From an uncultured Oscillospiraceae bacterium (GTDB lineage: Bacteria > Bacillota > Clostridia > Oscillospirales > Oscillospiraceae), in NCBI GenBank assembly GCA_934591815.1, contig CAKTPV010000023.1:1-26719 (forward strand): a stretch of 26,719 bases of DNA, in the 5' to 3' direction. Of the stretch, positions 1-7,161 are shown one piece after another (position 1 is the first letter of the stretch; each line of letters begins with the position of its first letter). The translations under genes were made by a program, and so were the position numbers. Below the pieces are notes generated by a model that did no database searches, was not told the origin of the DNA, and saw only the letters and a list, made by a program, of their open reading frames with translations.

Positions 1-532
<532 letters not shown>

Positions 533-588
533 AGTATTCGTCTCCTTTATATTGTAAATTTGTTTCACCTGCAATAGGCAGCAGCCGG

Positions 589-636
589 AAAAAATAAATG
601 CGCCCCGCGCCCTGCGTACACACAGGGGCGAAGCGC
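589..636 (-). terminator. Terminator element of the alaS T-box
   Basis: A GC-rich hairpin built from CGCCCC and GGGGCG arms around the GTGTGTACGC region is followed on the minus strand by ATTTATTTTTT. It competes with the T-box antiterminator. Exact arm limits are approximate. Confidence 0.75.
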
Positions 637-832
637 TGCTTCACGGTACCACCCTGATTCGGCGGAAAAACCGCCCTCTCAGCCGTCCGGTAACGGGGAC
701 GAAGCGTGCCGCTCGTCGCGGCCGGCTCGGAAGCGGCTCCACGCTGCGCCGGTCCCGACAGGCTCACACCCTCCCTGTCTCGCTTAGCGGCGGCCGCTGC
801 GTTTCTTCTTCGTCATCGCCTTTATCAAAGAT
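589..832 (-). promoter_or_regulatory. T-box riboswitch leader of alaS
   Basis: The minus strand carries the T-box core CAGGGTGGTACCGTG (642-656), the conserved side of the antiterminator that pairs with the NCCA end of uncharged tRNA. It is followed by a GC-rich hairpin and a T-rich run (589-598) that serve as the terminator. Upstream lies a long structured stem I region including a GATGACGAAG-type 5' segment and GGGTGTGAGCC. The segment GGAGCCGCTTCCGAG (726-740) sits where the specifier loop is expected and holds the alanine codons GCC and GCT; I cannot tell which is read. The 5' boundary is inferred from the promoter at 839-866. Confidence 0.93.
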
Positions 833-838
833 GCTGTT

Positions 839-866
839 ATTGTACCACGAACTCCGCTGTTGTCAA
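839..866 (-). promoter_or_regulatory. Promoter of the alaS T-box transcript
   Basis: Minus strand: -35 TTGACA (861-866, perfect), 16-base spacer, -10 TACAAT (839-844). The predicted start near 832 places the whole T-box in the leader. Confidence 0.85.
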
Positions 867-907
867 CAGAAAATCCGCCTGTTTTTCCGATTTGTGCGAT
901 TTTACCC

Positions 908-935
908 TTGTCTTTCCCGCGCCGTCTGTTATACT
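908..935 (+). promoter_or_regulatory. Promoter for the YoaK-family gene
   Basis: Plus strand: -35 TTGTCT (908-913), 16-base spacer, -10 TATACT (930-935). It lies 37 bases before ATG 973, and a GAAAGGCGG site precedes the start codon. It runs back to back with the alaS promoter. Confidence 0.65.
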
Positions 936-972
936 GAGTAGCCGATGAATTTGTGAGAAAGGCGGCGTTTCC

Positions 973-1695
973 ATGAAAAGGCTGTCGGAAAACGATCATA
1001 TCGACTTTTACCGTCACCTGGCGTTCTGCGCGGTGGGCGGTTTTTTCGGGTGCTATGCCGTGCTGGTACACAGCGGCGTCATGGGCAACGCCCAGACCAT
1101 GAACCTGTTGGAACTGGTCATTGACCTGCTGCGGTGGCAGCTGCCGGATATGCTGCTGCATCTGGGCGCACTGGCGCTGTATGTGCTGGGTACCATGCTG
1201 ACGGTGCTGCTGCCCCATCGGTGGGGCGTGGATATGCACCGCGCCTCCCCCCTCATCACAGCGGTCATGGCGGTGGTGCTGTTCCTTCTGCCGCCGGAGC
1301 TGGATCCGGTGGTGGCGCTGTACCCCATTTTCTTCGCCATGAGCATCCAGTGGAGCAGCTTCGCCGGCGCACGGGGCTTTTACAGCTCCACGATTTTCTC
1401 CACCAACAACACCAAGCAGTCCTCGCTGGCGCTGGCGGAATACCTGTGCGACCACGACCGGGCGCACCTGCGGAAGATGTGGTTCTATCTGGCCACGCTG
1501 GGCTGCTTCCACGTCGGTGCGTCGTGGGCGTTCTGCGCGGTGAAGTGGTGGTTCGCCAAGGGCTCACTGGCGGTGCTGCCGCTGGTGGCGTGGGGGTATT
1601 TTCTGGCGGTATGCGAGCGGCGGCACGAGGAGGCCGCCTCCGTGCCCGAGGACGGGGACGCGGACAGCGAAGCCCAGCCCACCTCCCATATGTGA
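973..1695 (+). CDS. YoaK/DUF1275 family membrane protein
   Basis: A 240-residue integral membrane protein of the YoaK (DUF1275) family, whose molecular function is not established. Family traits are the early glycine-rich segment GGFFGCYAVL, the following GNAQTMNLLEL block, and FFAMSIQWSSF followed by TNNTKQ in the middle. Hydrophobic segments at roughly residues 15-35, 58-80, 92-122, 168-190 and 196-212 suggest five to six membrane spans; the last 25 residues are acidic and soluble. The length fits the family. It is a single-gene unit with its own promoter and a strong hairpin terminator right after the stop. Family assignment is confident, function unknown. Confidence 0.85.
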   Translation: MKRLSENDHIDFYRHLAFCAVGGFFGCYAVLVHSGVMGNAQTMNLLELVIDLLRWQLPDMLLHLGALALYVLGTMLTVLLPHRWGVDMHRASPLITAVMAVVLFLLPPELDPVVALYPIFFAMSIQWSSFAGARGFYSSTIFSTNNTKQSSLALAEYLCDHDRAHLRKMWFYLATLGCFHVGASWAFCAVKWWFAKGSLAVLPLVAWGYFLAVCERRHEEAASVPEDGDADSEAQPTSHM

Positions 1696-1702
1696 ATACG
1701 CA

Positions 1703-1736
1703 AAAAGGACGTCTGCCCGTGGGCAGACGTCCTTTT
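1703..1736. terminator. Bidirectional terminator between the YoaK-family and U32 genes
   Basis: Perfect 16-base arms (AAAAGGACGTCTGCCC and its complement) separated by GT, with A and T tracts at the two ends. It serves the convergent genes on both strands. Confidence 0.92.
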
Positions 1737-1743
1737 ATGTACG

Positions 1744-2961
1744 TTATTTCCCGCTCAGCTCCACCGCGTGGCGGACGAAGCTCATGGGCGGCACCGGTCG
1801 GGGCAGCTCCATGGTGAAGGTCATCTGGGGCGTTTTCGGCTCCAGCAGCACCTCCCCGTCCGCACCGCGCATGGCGGGAACGGTGATGGTGAAGGGCTTG
1901 GTGTCCGGCCCGACGATCTCCACTGTGTCACCGGCGGAAAACTTGTTGCGCAGGCTCATGGTGGCTACGCCGTCGGAGGTGCAGTCCGTCACCACGGCGC
2001 AGATCTGCCAGTCCCGCAGGTAGCGGGCGTTCTCGTAATACTGCCCGGGCTGGCCGTAGAAAAAGCCGGTGGCGTAGTGGCGGTGGCTGATATGCTCCAC
2101 CTCGTCCCGCCACACGGGGTCCAGCGGCTCCCCGGCCGCCGCGGCGTCCAGACAGTGGCGGTAGGCGCCGGTGACGATGGCGGCGTAGTACGCCGATTTT
2201 GCACGTCCCTCGATCTTCAGGCAGTCCACACCGGCGGCCATCAGGTCGTCCAGATGGTCGATCATGCACATATCCCGGCTGTTCATGATGTAGGTGCCCT
2301 TCTCGTCCTCGAACACCGGGAAGTACTCGCCGGGGCGCTTCTCCTCCATCAGCGCGTACTGGTAGCGGCAGGGCTGGGCGCACGCGCCCCGGTTGGAGTC
2401 CCGCCCCGTCATATAGTTGCTCAGCAGACAGCGTCCCGAGTAGCTGACGCACATGGCGCCGTGGCAGAATGCCTCCAGCTCCAGCTCCGGCGACACGCGC
2501 TGCCGGATGGCGGCGATCTCCGCCAGACTGACCTCCCGCGCCAGCACCACCCGCGTGGCGCCCAGATCGTACCACGCTTGGGCGCAGATGTGGTTGGCCA
2601 CGGACTGCTGGGTGCTGATGTGGCGCTGACAGTGGGGCGCGTACCGCCCTGCCAGCGTAAACGCCCCCAGATCTGCCAAGATCAGGGCATCCACCCCCGC
2701 CGCATCCAGCTTTTCCAGATGGGCGGGCAGCGCCTCCGCCTCCTCCCAGCGCGGCATGGTGTTCACCGTGGCGTGTACCTTCACGCCGTGGTCGTGGGCG
2801 AAGCGCACCGCCCGGGGCAGCTCCTCATCGGAGAAGTTGCCCGCGAAGGAGCGCATACCAAAGGACGTGCCCGCCAGATAGACGGCGTCCGCGCCGTACA
2901 AAACTGCCATTTGCAGCTTTTCCCAGTCCCCCGCCGGGGACAACAGCTCCGGCTTCCGCAT
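1744..2961 (-). CDS. U32 family protein (TrhP/YrrO-like tRNA hydroxylation factor)
   Basis: A 405-residue member of the peptidase U32 family. Relatives such as TrhP (YrrN/YrrO in Bacillus, YegQ in E. coli) support 5-hydroxyuridine formation at tRNA position 34, and others act in 23S rRNA or ubiquinone hydroxylation; the subfamily here is inferred. The N-terminus KPELLSPAGDWEKL and the signature EAFCHGAMC...SGRCLLS (residues 164-181) are typical. Cysteines 166, 171, 178, 194 and 198 form the cluster expected to bind an iron-sulfur centre. The start ATG overlaps the mltG stop by one base (TGATG), so the two are translationally coupled. In Bacillus, yrrL (mltG) is followed by yrrM, yrrN and yrrO; here yrrM and a second U32 gene are absent. 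Confidence 0.92.
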   Translation of the reverse strand: MRKPELLSPAGDWEKLQMAVLYGADAVYLAGTSFGMRSFAGNFSDEELPRAVRFAHDHGVKVHATVNTMPRWEEAEALPAHLEKLDAAGVDALILADLGAFTLAGRYAPHCQRHISTQQSVANHICAQAWYDLGATRVVLAREVSLAEIAAIRQRVSPELELEAFCHGAMCVSYSGRCLLSNYMTGRDSNRGACAQPCRYQYALMEEKRPGEYFPVFEDEKGTYIMNSRDMCMIDHLDDLMAAGVDCLKIEGRAKSAYYAAIVTGAYRHCLDAAAAGEPLDPVWRDEVEHISHRHYATGFFYGQPGQYYENARYLRDWQICAVVTDCTSDGVATMSLRNKFSAGDTVEIVGPDTKPFTITVPAMRGADGEVLLEPKTPQMTFTMELPRPVPPMSFVRHAVELSGK

Positions 2962-4142
2962 CAGGAGTAGATGGGCTGGTACTCCGCGCTGTTGACAAAG
3001 CGGAGATGCTCGTTGTAGTCGGTAAAGAAGTGGCTCTTCTTATCGGTACCCAGCGCGAAGAAGTAGTAATCCGTGTCCGCCGGGTAGATGGCAGCCTTGA
3101 TGGCGCTGAGTCCCGGATTGCAGATGGGGCTGGGGGTCAGGCCCTCGTGGATATAGGTGTTGTAGGCGTTGTCGATGGTGGTATCGAAGGTCTTTACGCC
3201 GTCATGCACCATAATATAGTTGATGGTGGAGCACAGCTGCAGCGTCCGGCCGCCCTTCTCGCTGTTGGGGTTCTCCAGACGGTTGTGGATGACGGAGCTG
3301 ATGTTCTTGCGCTCGGTATCATCGCCGATGGACTCCTTCTCGATGAGGGACGCCATGGTGATGATCTGCTTCAGGTCGTAGGGGGACTTCTTGATATCCT
3401 CCAGCATCTGCTGGCTGATCTGGTTTTTGAACATGGTCAGCATGGTATCCACCGCGAACACCGCCGTCTTGTTCTTGTCGAAGGTATAGGTGGTGGGGAA
3501 CAGGAAGCCCTCCATACGGTCGATGCTGCCCAGCGTATCGGAGGACAGGAAGGAGTAGTTCTCGAAGTCGAAGTTGGCGCAGGCATCCTCCAGCTCCGCC
3601 TTGGTGGCCACGCCCTTCTCCGCCAGCAGGTCGATGATCTGCCGGACAGTGTAGCCCTCCGGAATGGTGACCTGCACCAGACCCTGGGCCTCCATATCAT
3701 CGCGCTCCCAGTCGTGCATATTCACGATGAGGGCGCGGAAGTCCATGTCGCTGTTGAGCTTATAGGTGCCCGGCTCCACATAGCGGCCGTAATGCAGGAA
3801 GCCGCTGGCCAGCTTAAAAAAGCCCTTGGAATTCACCAATCCCGCGTCCTTCAGCTTCGTGGCCACGTCGGACAGGGAATCCCCCTCCTCCACGGTGATC
3901 TCCACCTCCACAGGGGCCTTGTTCAGAGAGCAGAGGTCGTTGACCAGCAGCCAGCCGATGCCTGCCAGCAGGCAGGAGCCCAGCACCACGCACACCAGAT
4001 AGATGACCACACCCGTCCGGCTGTTTCTGCGCTTTCTGCCGCTGCGGCGGCGGTTCTGCTTCGCGGACTCCTGACGGCGCACCTCCTCGGCGTCCCACAT
4101 GGCCGTCTCGTCCTGTCTGTCGCGTCTGTCATAATTGGACAT
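2961..4142 (-). CDS. mltG: Endolytic murein transglycosylase MltG
   Basis: A 393-residue single-pass membrane enzyme that cleaves nascent peptidoglycan strands and sets glycan length. Residues 1-43 are a basic, arginine-rich cytoplasmic tail, 45-67 the membrane helix, about 78-130 a LysM-like region, and about 155-390 the YceG catalytic domain. The catalytic glutamate is in MASLIEKES (E268), followed by the family blocks SVIHNRLE and LTPSPICNPG. An AAGGAG site lies before ATG 4142. It sits between a dTMP-kinase-like gene (24 bases away) and the U32 gene (one-base overlap), so it is probably transcribed from the kinase promoter. Confidence 0.95.
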   Translation of the reverse strand: MSNYDRRDRQDETAMWDAEEVRRQESAKQNRRRSGRKRRNSRTGVVIYLVCVVLGSCLLAGIGWLLVNDLCSLNKAPVEVEITVEEGDSLSDVATKLKDAGLVNSKGFFKLASGFLHYGRYVEPGTYKLNSDMDFRALIVNMHDWERDDMEAQGLVQVTIPEGYTVRQIIDLLAEKGVATKAELEDACANFDFENYSFLSSDTLGSIDRMEGFLFPTTYTFDKNKTAVFAVDTMLTMFKNQISQQMLEDIKKSPYDLKQIITMASLIEKESIGDDTERKNISSVIHNRLENPNSEKGGRTLQLCSTINYIMVHDGVKTFDTTIDNAYNTYIHEGLTPSPICNPGLSAIKAAIYPADTDYYFFALGTDKKSHFFTDYNEHLRFVNSAEYQPIYS

Positions 4143-4165
4143 AGAAATAAACTCCTTTCAGGCGG

Positions 4166-4834
4166 TCAGCCGATAAGGTCGGCCACACACGCCATCACTT
4201 CGTTGTGGATATCATCGATGGAACGGGGTGCGCCGTCCTTGGCGCAGTCGATCCTCGTCCAGCCGCAGCGCGCCACCACATAGGCGGCATTTTCCCGGCA
4301 GCGGCGGAGGTACGCCTCGTCCTGCTCGTGGATATCTGCCTTGGTATGGGTGGCAGCCTCCCGCCGCCGCATCATCTGCTCCGTGGCCTCCGTGGGCATA
4401 TCCAGATACAGCACCCGTGTCGGCTCCGGCAATCCCAGCAGCCGGTACTCAAAGTCGAACAGCCAGTCCAGAAAGGCGTCCCGCTCCTCCGGCGGCAGCT
4501 TGGCGGTCTGGTGGACGGCGTTGCTGGTGGTGTAGCGGTCTGCGATCAGCAGGCCGCCGGATTCGTAGAACCCGCCCCAATCCTGCTTATAGGAGGCGTA
4601 GCGATCCACGGAATAGAACGTGGACGCGGCGTAGGCATTAACGTCGTTGGGGTCGCTGCCAAAAGCGCCGTTCAGATACAGGCGGATCAGCGCGGAGGAT
4701 TCCTCCTGATAGCGGGGAAACTCCAGCTTGCGGAAGGGGATGCCCCGCCGCTCCAGCTCCCGGCACAGCAGCGCCGACTGGGTGGCCTTTCCGGAACCGT
4801 CCGTTCCCTCGAATACGATGAGTCTCCCCTGCAT
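4166..4834 (-). CDS. tmk: Thymidylate kinase-like dNMP kinase
   Basis: A 222-residue P-loop kinase expected to phosphorylate dTMP to dTDP. It has the Walker A loop GTDGSGKAT (residues 10-18), the LEFPRY block (38-42), the substrate-binding ADRYTTSNAVHQ (98-109), and a lid-like arginine-rich segment RRREAATHTKADIHEQD. I chose ATG 4834 because GGAGGAG lies 5-6 bases upstream and the protein then begins MQGRLIVFEG as in the family; the reading frame stays open upstream, but that stretch crosses the promoter. The divergent lid suggests a clostridial Tmk-like branch, so a broader deoxynucleoside monophosphate kinase is possible. It leads the tmk-mltG-U32 operon. Confidence 0.87.
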   Translation of the reverse strand: MQGRLIVFEGTDGSGKATQSALLCRELERRGIPFRKLEFPRYQEESSALIRLYLNGAFGSDPNDVNAYAASTFYSVDRYASYKQDWGGFYESGGLLIADRYTTSNAVHQTAKLPPEERDAFLDWLFDFEYRLLGLPEPTRVLYLDMPTEATEQMMRRREAATHTKADIHEQDEAYLRRCRENAAYVVARCGWTRIDCAKDGAPRSIDDIHNEVMACVADLIG

Positions 4835-4851
4835 ACCGTTCTCCTCCTCAG

Positions 4852-4884
4852 GGCACAATGCCCCATGATGTAGGGCATTGTACC
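4852..4884. repeat. Inverted repeat over the tmk -10 box
   Basis: Arms GGCACAATGCCC (4852-4863) and GGGCATTGTACC (4873-4884) are complementary at 11 of 12 positions, with a 9-base centre. The right arm contains the -10 box and the left arm ends 17 bases before the start codon. It could be an operator or the base of a leader hairpin. Confidence 0.7.
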
Positions 4885-4905
4885 ACAGTTTTCCCCGTTT
4901 GTCCA
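4877..4905 (-). promoter_or_regulatory. Promoter of the tmk-mltG-U32 operon
   Basis: Minus strand: -35 TGGACA (4900-4905), 17-base spacer, -10 TACAAT (4877-4882). The -10 box lies inside one arm of the inverted repeat at 4852-4884. Confidence 0.82.
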
Positions 4906-4920
4906 TAAGATAGACAGGCA

Positions 4921-4946
4921 AAGAGCCGTCCAGCGCAGGGACGGCC
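4921..4946 (-). terminator. Possible weak terminator after rarD
   Basis: Hairpin arms GCCGTCC (4926-4932) and GGACGGC (4940-4946), followed on the minus strand by TCTTTG. The T-tract is short, so some read-through into the tmk operon is plausible. Confidence 0.5.
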
Positions 4947-4958
4947 CTTGTCACTCGG

Positions 4959-5861
4959 TCATGCTGCGGACTTTTTTCGCTTTTCCTCATAGACGGTGTT
5001 CAGTACATACAGGATAACGCCCGCCCAGATAAAGAGAAAACTCACCAGCTTTTCATGGGTCAGGCTCTCCCCCATAATGGCGCCGCAGACGATGGCCAGC
5101 GACGGGCTGATATAATGGCAGATACCGGTGGTCATCAGCGGCAGATGCCGCACGCCAATGGCGTAAAACACCATGGGAAGCCCCGTGACAACACCGCCGC
5201 CGATCATCAGAAGCTGCTTGAGAAGCGTCATGCTGCCCATGCCGTCGTCCCCCATGCGGAAGAGCAGAACGAACAGCAGCGCCGCCGGCACCATCATCAG
5301 GATCTCTGCCGTGGTGGACACGATGGAATCAATGGTCAGGCTCTTTTTGATGGTGGCATACACCGCAAACATCAATGCCAGCGAAATGGTGACGTAGGGT
5401 ACGCCGCCGAAGCCGGAGGTGCTGAGGACGATGCCCGCCGCCACGATGGCGAGGATGACGAAGTGCCGCCAGTTCATTTTCTCCTTAAAGACGATGGCGC
5501 CCAGCGCGAACACCACCAGCGGCTGGATGTAGTATCCCAGACTGCATTCCAGCACCTGGCCGTTCTGGACGGCCCACAGGTACACCAGCCAGTCGCCGAA
5601 CAGCAGCAGCGACGCGGGGATCTCCCGCTTGAGAATTTGCCTGTCTCGGAACACCGCCCACAGCGCAGGCAGCTTGCCCTGCGCCTTCAGAATGCACAGA
5701 CAGCATACCGCCGCCCAGACGATGCGGCTGGCCATGAGAAAAAAGGTGTCGGTCTGGCCGCAGAGGCTGTTGTACATAAACCAGTACAGCGGCTGAAAGC
5801 CCCAGAGGGAAAAGCATACCAACATGGCTGAAAGGCCCTTACGATAATCAACAGTCTGCAT
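4959..5861 (-). CDS. rarD: RarD-type EamA/DMT transporter
   Basis: A 300-residue inner membrane protein of the drug/metabolite transporter superfamily. The N-terminal KGLSAMLVCFSLWGFQPLYW and the mid-protein LFGDWLVYLWAVQNGQVLECSLGYYIQP region are characteristic of RarD, originally named for chloramphenicol sensitivity; the substrate is unknown. About ten hydrophobic segments run through the protein, it carries two EamA repeats, and it ends in the basic tail EEKRKKSAA. A GAGGGA site precedes ATG 5861. It is divergent from the HAD hydrolase gene and shares a promoter region with it. Family call is firm, substrate unassigned. Confidence 0.9.
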   Translation of the reverse strand: MQTVDYRKGLSAMLVCFSLWGFQPLYWFMYNSLCGQTDTFFLMASRIVWAAVCCLCILKAQGKLPALWAVFRDRQILKREIPASLLLFGDWLVYLWAVQNGQVLECSLGYYIQPLVVFALGAIVFKEKMNWRHFVILAIVAAGIVLSTSGFGGVPYVTISLALMFAVYATIKKSLTIDSIVSTTAEILMMVPAALLFVLLFRMGDDGMGSMTLLKQLLMIGGGVVTGLPMVFYAIGVRHLPLMTTGICHYISPSLAIVCGAIMGESLTHEKLVSFLFIWAGVILYVLNTVYEEKRKKSAA

Positions 5862-5904
5862 ACATATCCCTCGCTGTTCCGCCGGAAGGCTGCGTTTTCA
5901 CCCA

Positions 5905-5933
5905 TTTACAGGGCGTCATAATTATGCTATGAT
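5905..5933 (+). promoter_or_regulatory. Promoter of the HAD hydrolase gene
   Basis: Plus strand: -35 TTTACA (5905-5910), 17-base spacer, -10 TATGAT (5928-5933). It gives a short leader before ATG 5986 and rules out the upstream in-frame start at 5929, which lies in the -10 box. Confidence 0.75.
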
Positions 5934-5957
5934 AGCACCTGAAATCCCGGTTTGCAA
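5929..5957 (-). promoter_or_regulatory. Promoter of rarD, overlapping the divergent HAD promoter
   Basis: Minus strand: -35 TTGCAA (5952-5957), 17-base spacer, -10 TATCAT (5929-5934). The -10 box lies in the palindrome GCTATGATAGC and overlaps the -10 box of the opposite strand. Confidence 0.6.
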
Positions 5958-5985
5958 GACATTTTCCGGCAAAAAGGAGACAGCT

Positions 5986-6612
5986 ATGCAGATATTCGAC
6001 ATGGACGGCACCCTCATCGACTCCAATGGCATCTGGAAGGATGTGGACACCGCGTTTCTGGCCAAACGGGGCCTGTCCTACACAAAGGAATTCTACGAAG
6101 GGGTGGCGCACACGATTTTCCCGCTGGCAGCCAAGTTCACCAAGGAGTTCTGCCATCTTCCGGAGTCGGAGGAGGCCATCATGGCGGAGTGGATGGACAT
6201 GGCCGGCGACCTGTACGGCACCTCCGTACCGGTGAAACCGGGCGTCCGCGCCTATCTGGACAAGCTTCGCGCCGCCGGTGAGCGGCTGATCGTGGTGACC
6301 AGCGCCGTGCCGGTACACTGCCGCACCGCGCTGACCCATCTGGGGCTGATGCCGTACTTCGAGCGGATCATCTTCGCCCACGACCTGCAGCTGGAGAAAA
6401 AGGACCCCCAGCTCTGGCGTCTGACCGCGGAGATGATGGGCGTCGCGCCGGAGGACTGTACGCTGTACGATGACTCGGTGGAGGCCTGCCGGGGCGCCAA
6501 GGCCGCCGGGATGCACGCCGTGGGCGTCTACGACCCCTACTTCGCTGGCACGGAGCCGGAGATGCAGGCGGTGTGCGACCGGTATATCCGCTCGTTTGAG
6601 GAACTGATATAA
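5986..6612 (+). CDS. HAD family phosphatase (beta-phosphoglucomutase-like)
   Basis: A 208-residue haloacid dehalogenase superfamily hydrolase. Motif I is FDMDGTLIDSN with the nucleophile and acid at D5 and D7; motif II is the VVTSAVP segment; the motif III lysine is in EKKDPQLW; motif IV is YDDSVEACRGAKAAG. A helical cap follows motif I, as in subfamily I enzymes related to phosphoglycolate phosphatase and beta-phosphoglucomutase. ATG 5986 was chosen because AAAAAGGAG precedes it and the nucleophile then sits at residue 5. The substrate cannot be predicted from sequence. It ends in a perfect 20-bp terminator hairpin shared with greA. Confidence 0.9.
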   Translation: MQIFDMDGTLIDSNGIWKDVDTAFLAKRGLSYTKEFYEGVAHTIFPLAAKFTKEFCHLPESEEAIMAEWMDMAGDLYGTSVPVKPGVRAYLDKLRAAGERLIVVTSAVPVHCRTALTHLGLMPYFERIIFAHDLQLEKKDPQLWRLTAEMMGVAPEDCTLYDDSVEACRGAKAAGMHAVGVYDPYFAGTEPEMQAVCDRYIRSFEELI

Positions 6613-6661
6613 CTGATATAAAAGAGACGGGACGCGCTGCATCCCGTCTCTTTTATATCAG
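6613..6661. terminator. Bidirectional terminator between the HAD gene and greA
   Basis: Perfect 20-base arms (6613-6632 and 6642-6661) with a 9-base loop, flanked by A/T tracts. The greA stop codon (6658-6660) lies inside the stem. Confidence 0.93.
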
Positions 6662-7161
6662 AAGCTGCCGATGGGGATGGAGCCGTCGTCCTTTCCCTTT
6701 TCGATGGCGTCGATGCGGACATAGTAGCCCTTGCCGCCGCCCATGTCCACATGGACGCGGTCGCCCACTCTGGCGCCCATAACGGCCTGCCCCACCGGGG
6801 ATTCCTTGCTGATAAAGCCCTTCAGGGCGTCTTGCCGCAGGGTGGTTACAAGCTGGATCCTCCGGCTCTTCCCCAGATTCTCCATGTAGATCTCCACCGT
6901 GTCGTACAGCCCCGCCGTGTCGGCGTCAGACCGATCCTCGATGACCTGCGCCGTCCTGATCATCCGCTGCAAATAGCGGATGCGGGCGTCGTTGCGGTTC
7001 TTGTCCTGCTTGGCGCATTTGTACTCAAAGTTCTCGCTGAGGTCGCCGAAGGCGCGGGCGGTCTGCACGTCCTCAATAAGCTTGGGACGCAGCACCTGCA
7101 CCCGGTAGTCGATCTCCTCCTGCATTTTTTGCAGGTCGCTGCGGGTCAGTTCGTCATGCAT
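6658..7161 (-). CDS. greA: GreA/GreB family transcript cleavage factor
   Basis: A 167-residue secondary-channel factor that rescues backtracked RNA polymerase. The N-terminal half is a coiled coil with the acidic tip ARAFGDLSENFEY, where D40 and E43 match the catalytic pair of GreA. The C-terminal half is the FKBP-like domain with FISKESPVGQAVMGARVGD. The N-terminus lacks the usual MTxEGxxKL pattern, so this may be a divergent paralogue rather than the main housekeeping GreA. Its ATG overlaps the end of the mocR-like gene by 8 bases and a GGGGAGG site lies 9 bases upstream, so it is co-transcribed with a PLP-dependent regulator, an unusual partner. Confidence 0.9.
   Translation of the reverse strand: MHDELTRSDLQKMQEEIDYRVQVLRPKLIEDVQTARAFGDLSENFEYKCAKQDKNRNDARIRYLQRMIRTAQVIEDRSDADTAGLYDTVEIYMENLGKSRRIQLVTTLRQDALKGFISKESPVGQAVMGARVGDRVHVDMGGGKGYYVRIDAIEKGKDDGSIPIGSF

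Noticed and set aside
784..1512. 242-codon minus-strand ORF over the T-box promoter and YoaK gene
   Set aside because: It runs through the alaS promoter and opposite a recognisable membrane protein; composition is Gln/His-rich shadow type.
1768..2970. Long plus-strand ORF of 400 codons opposite the U32 gene
   Set aside because: It is the antisense shadow of a clear U32 protein in GC-rich DNA; low-complexity His/Gln/Gly/Arg composition, no family pattern.
5929..5985. Upstream in-frame start for the HAD hydrolase
   Set aside because: The ATG lies in the -10 box of its own promoter and lacks a ribosome binding site; ATG 5986 has one and gives the normal family N-terminus.
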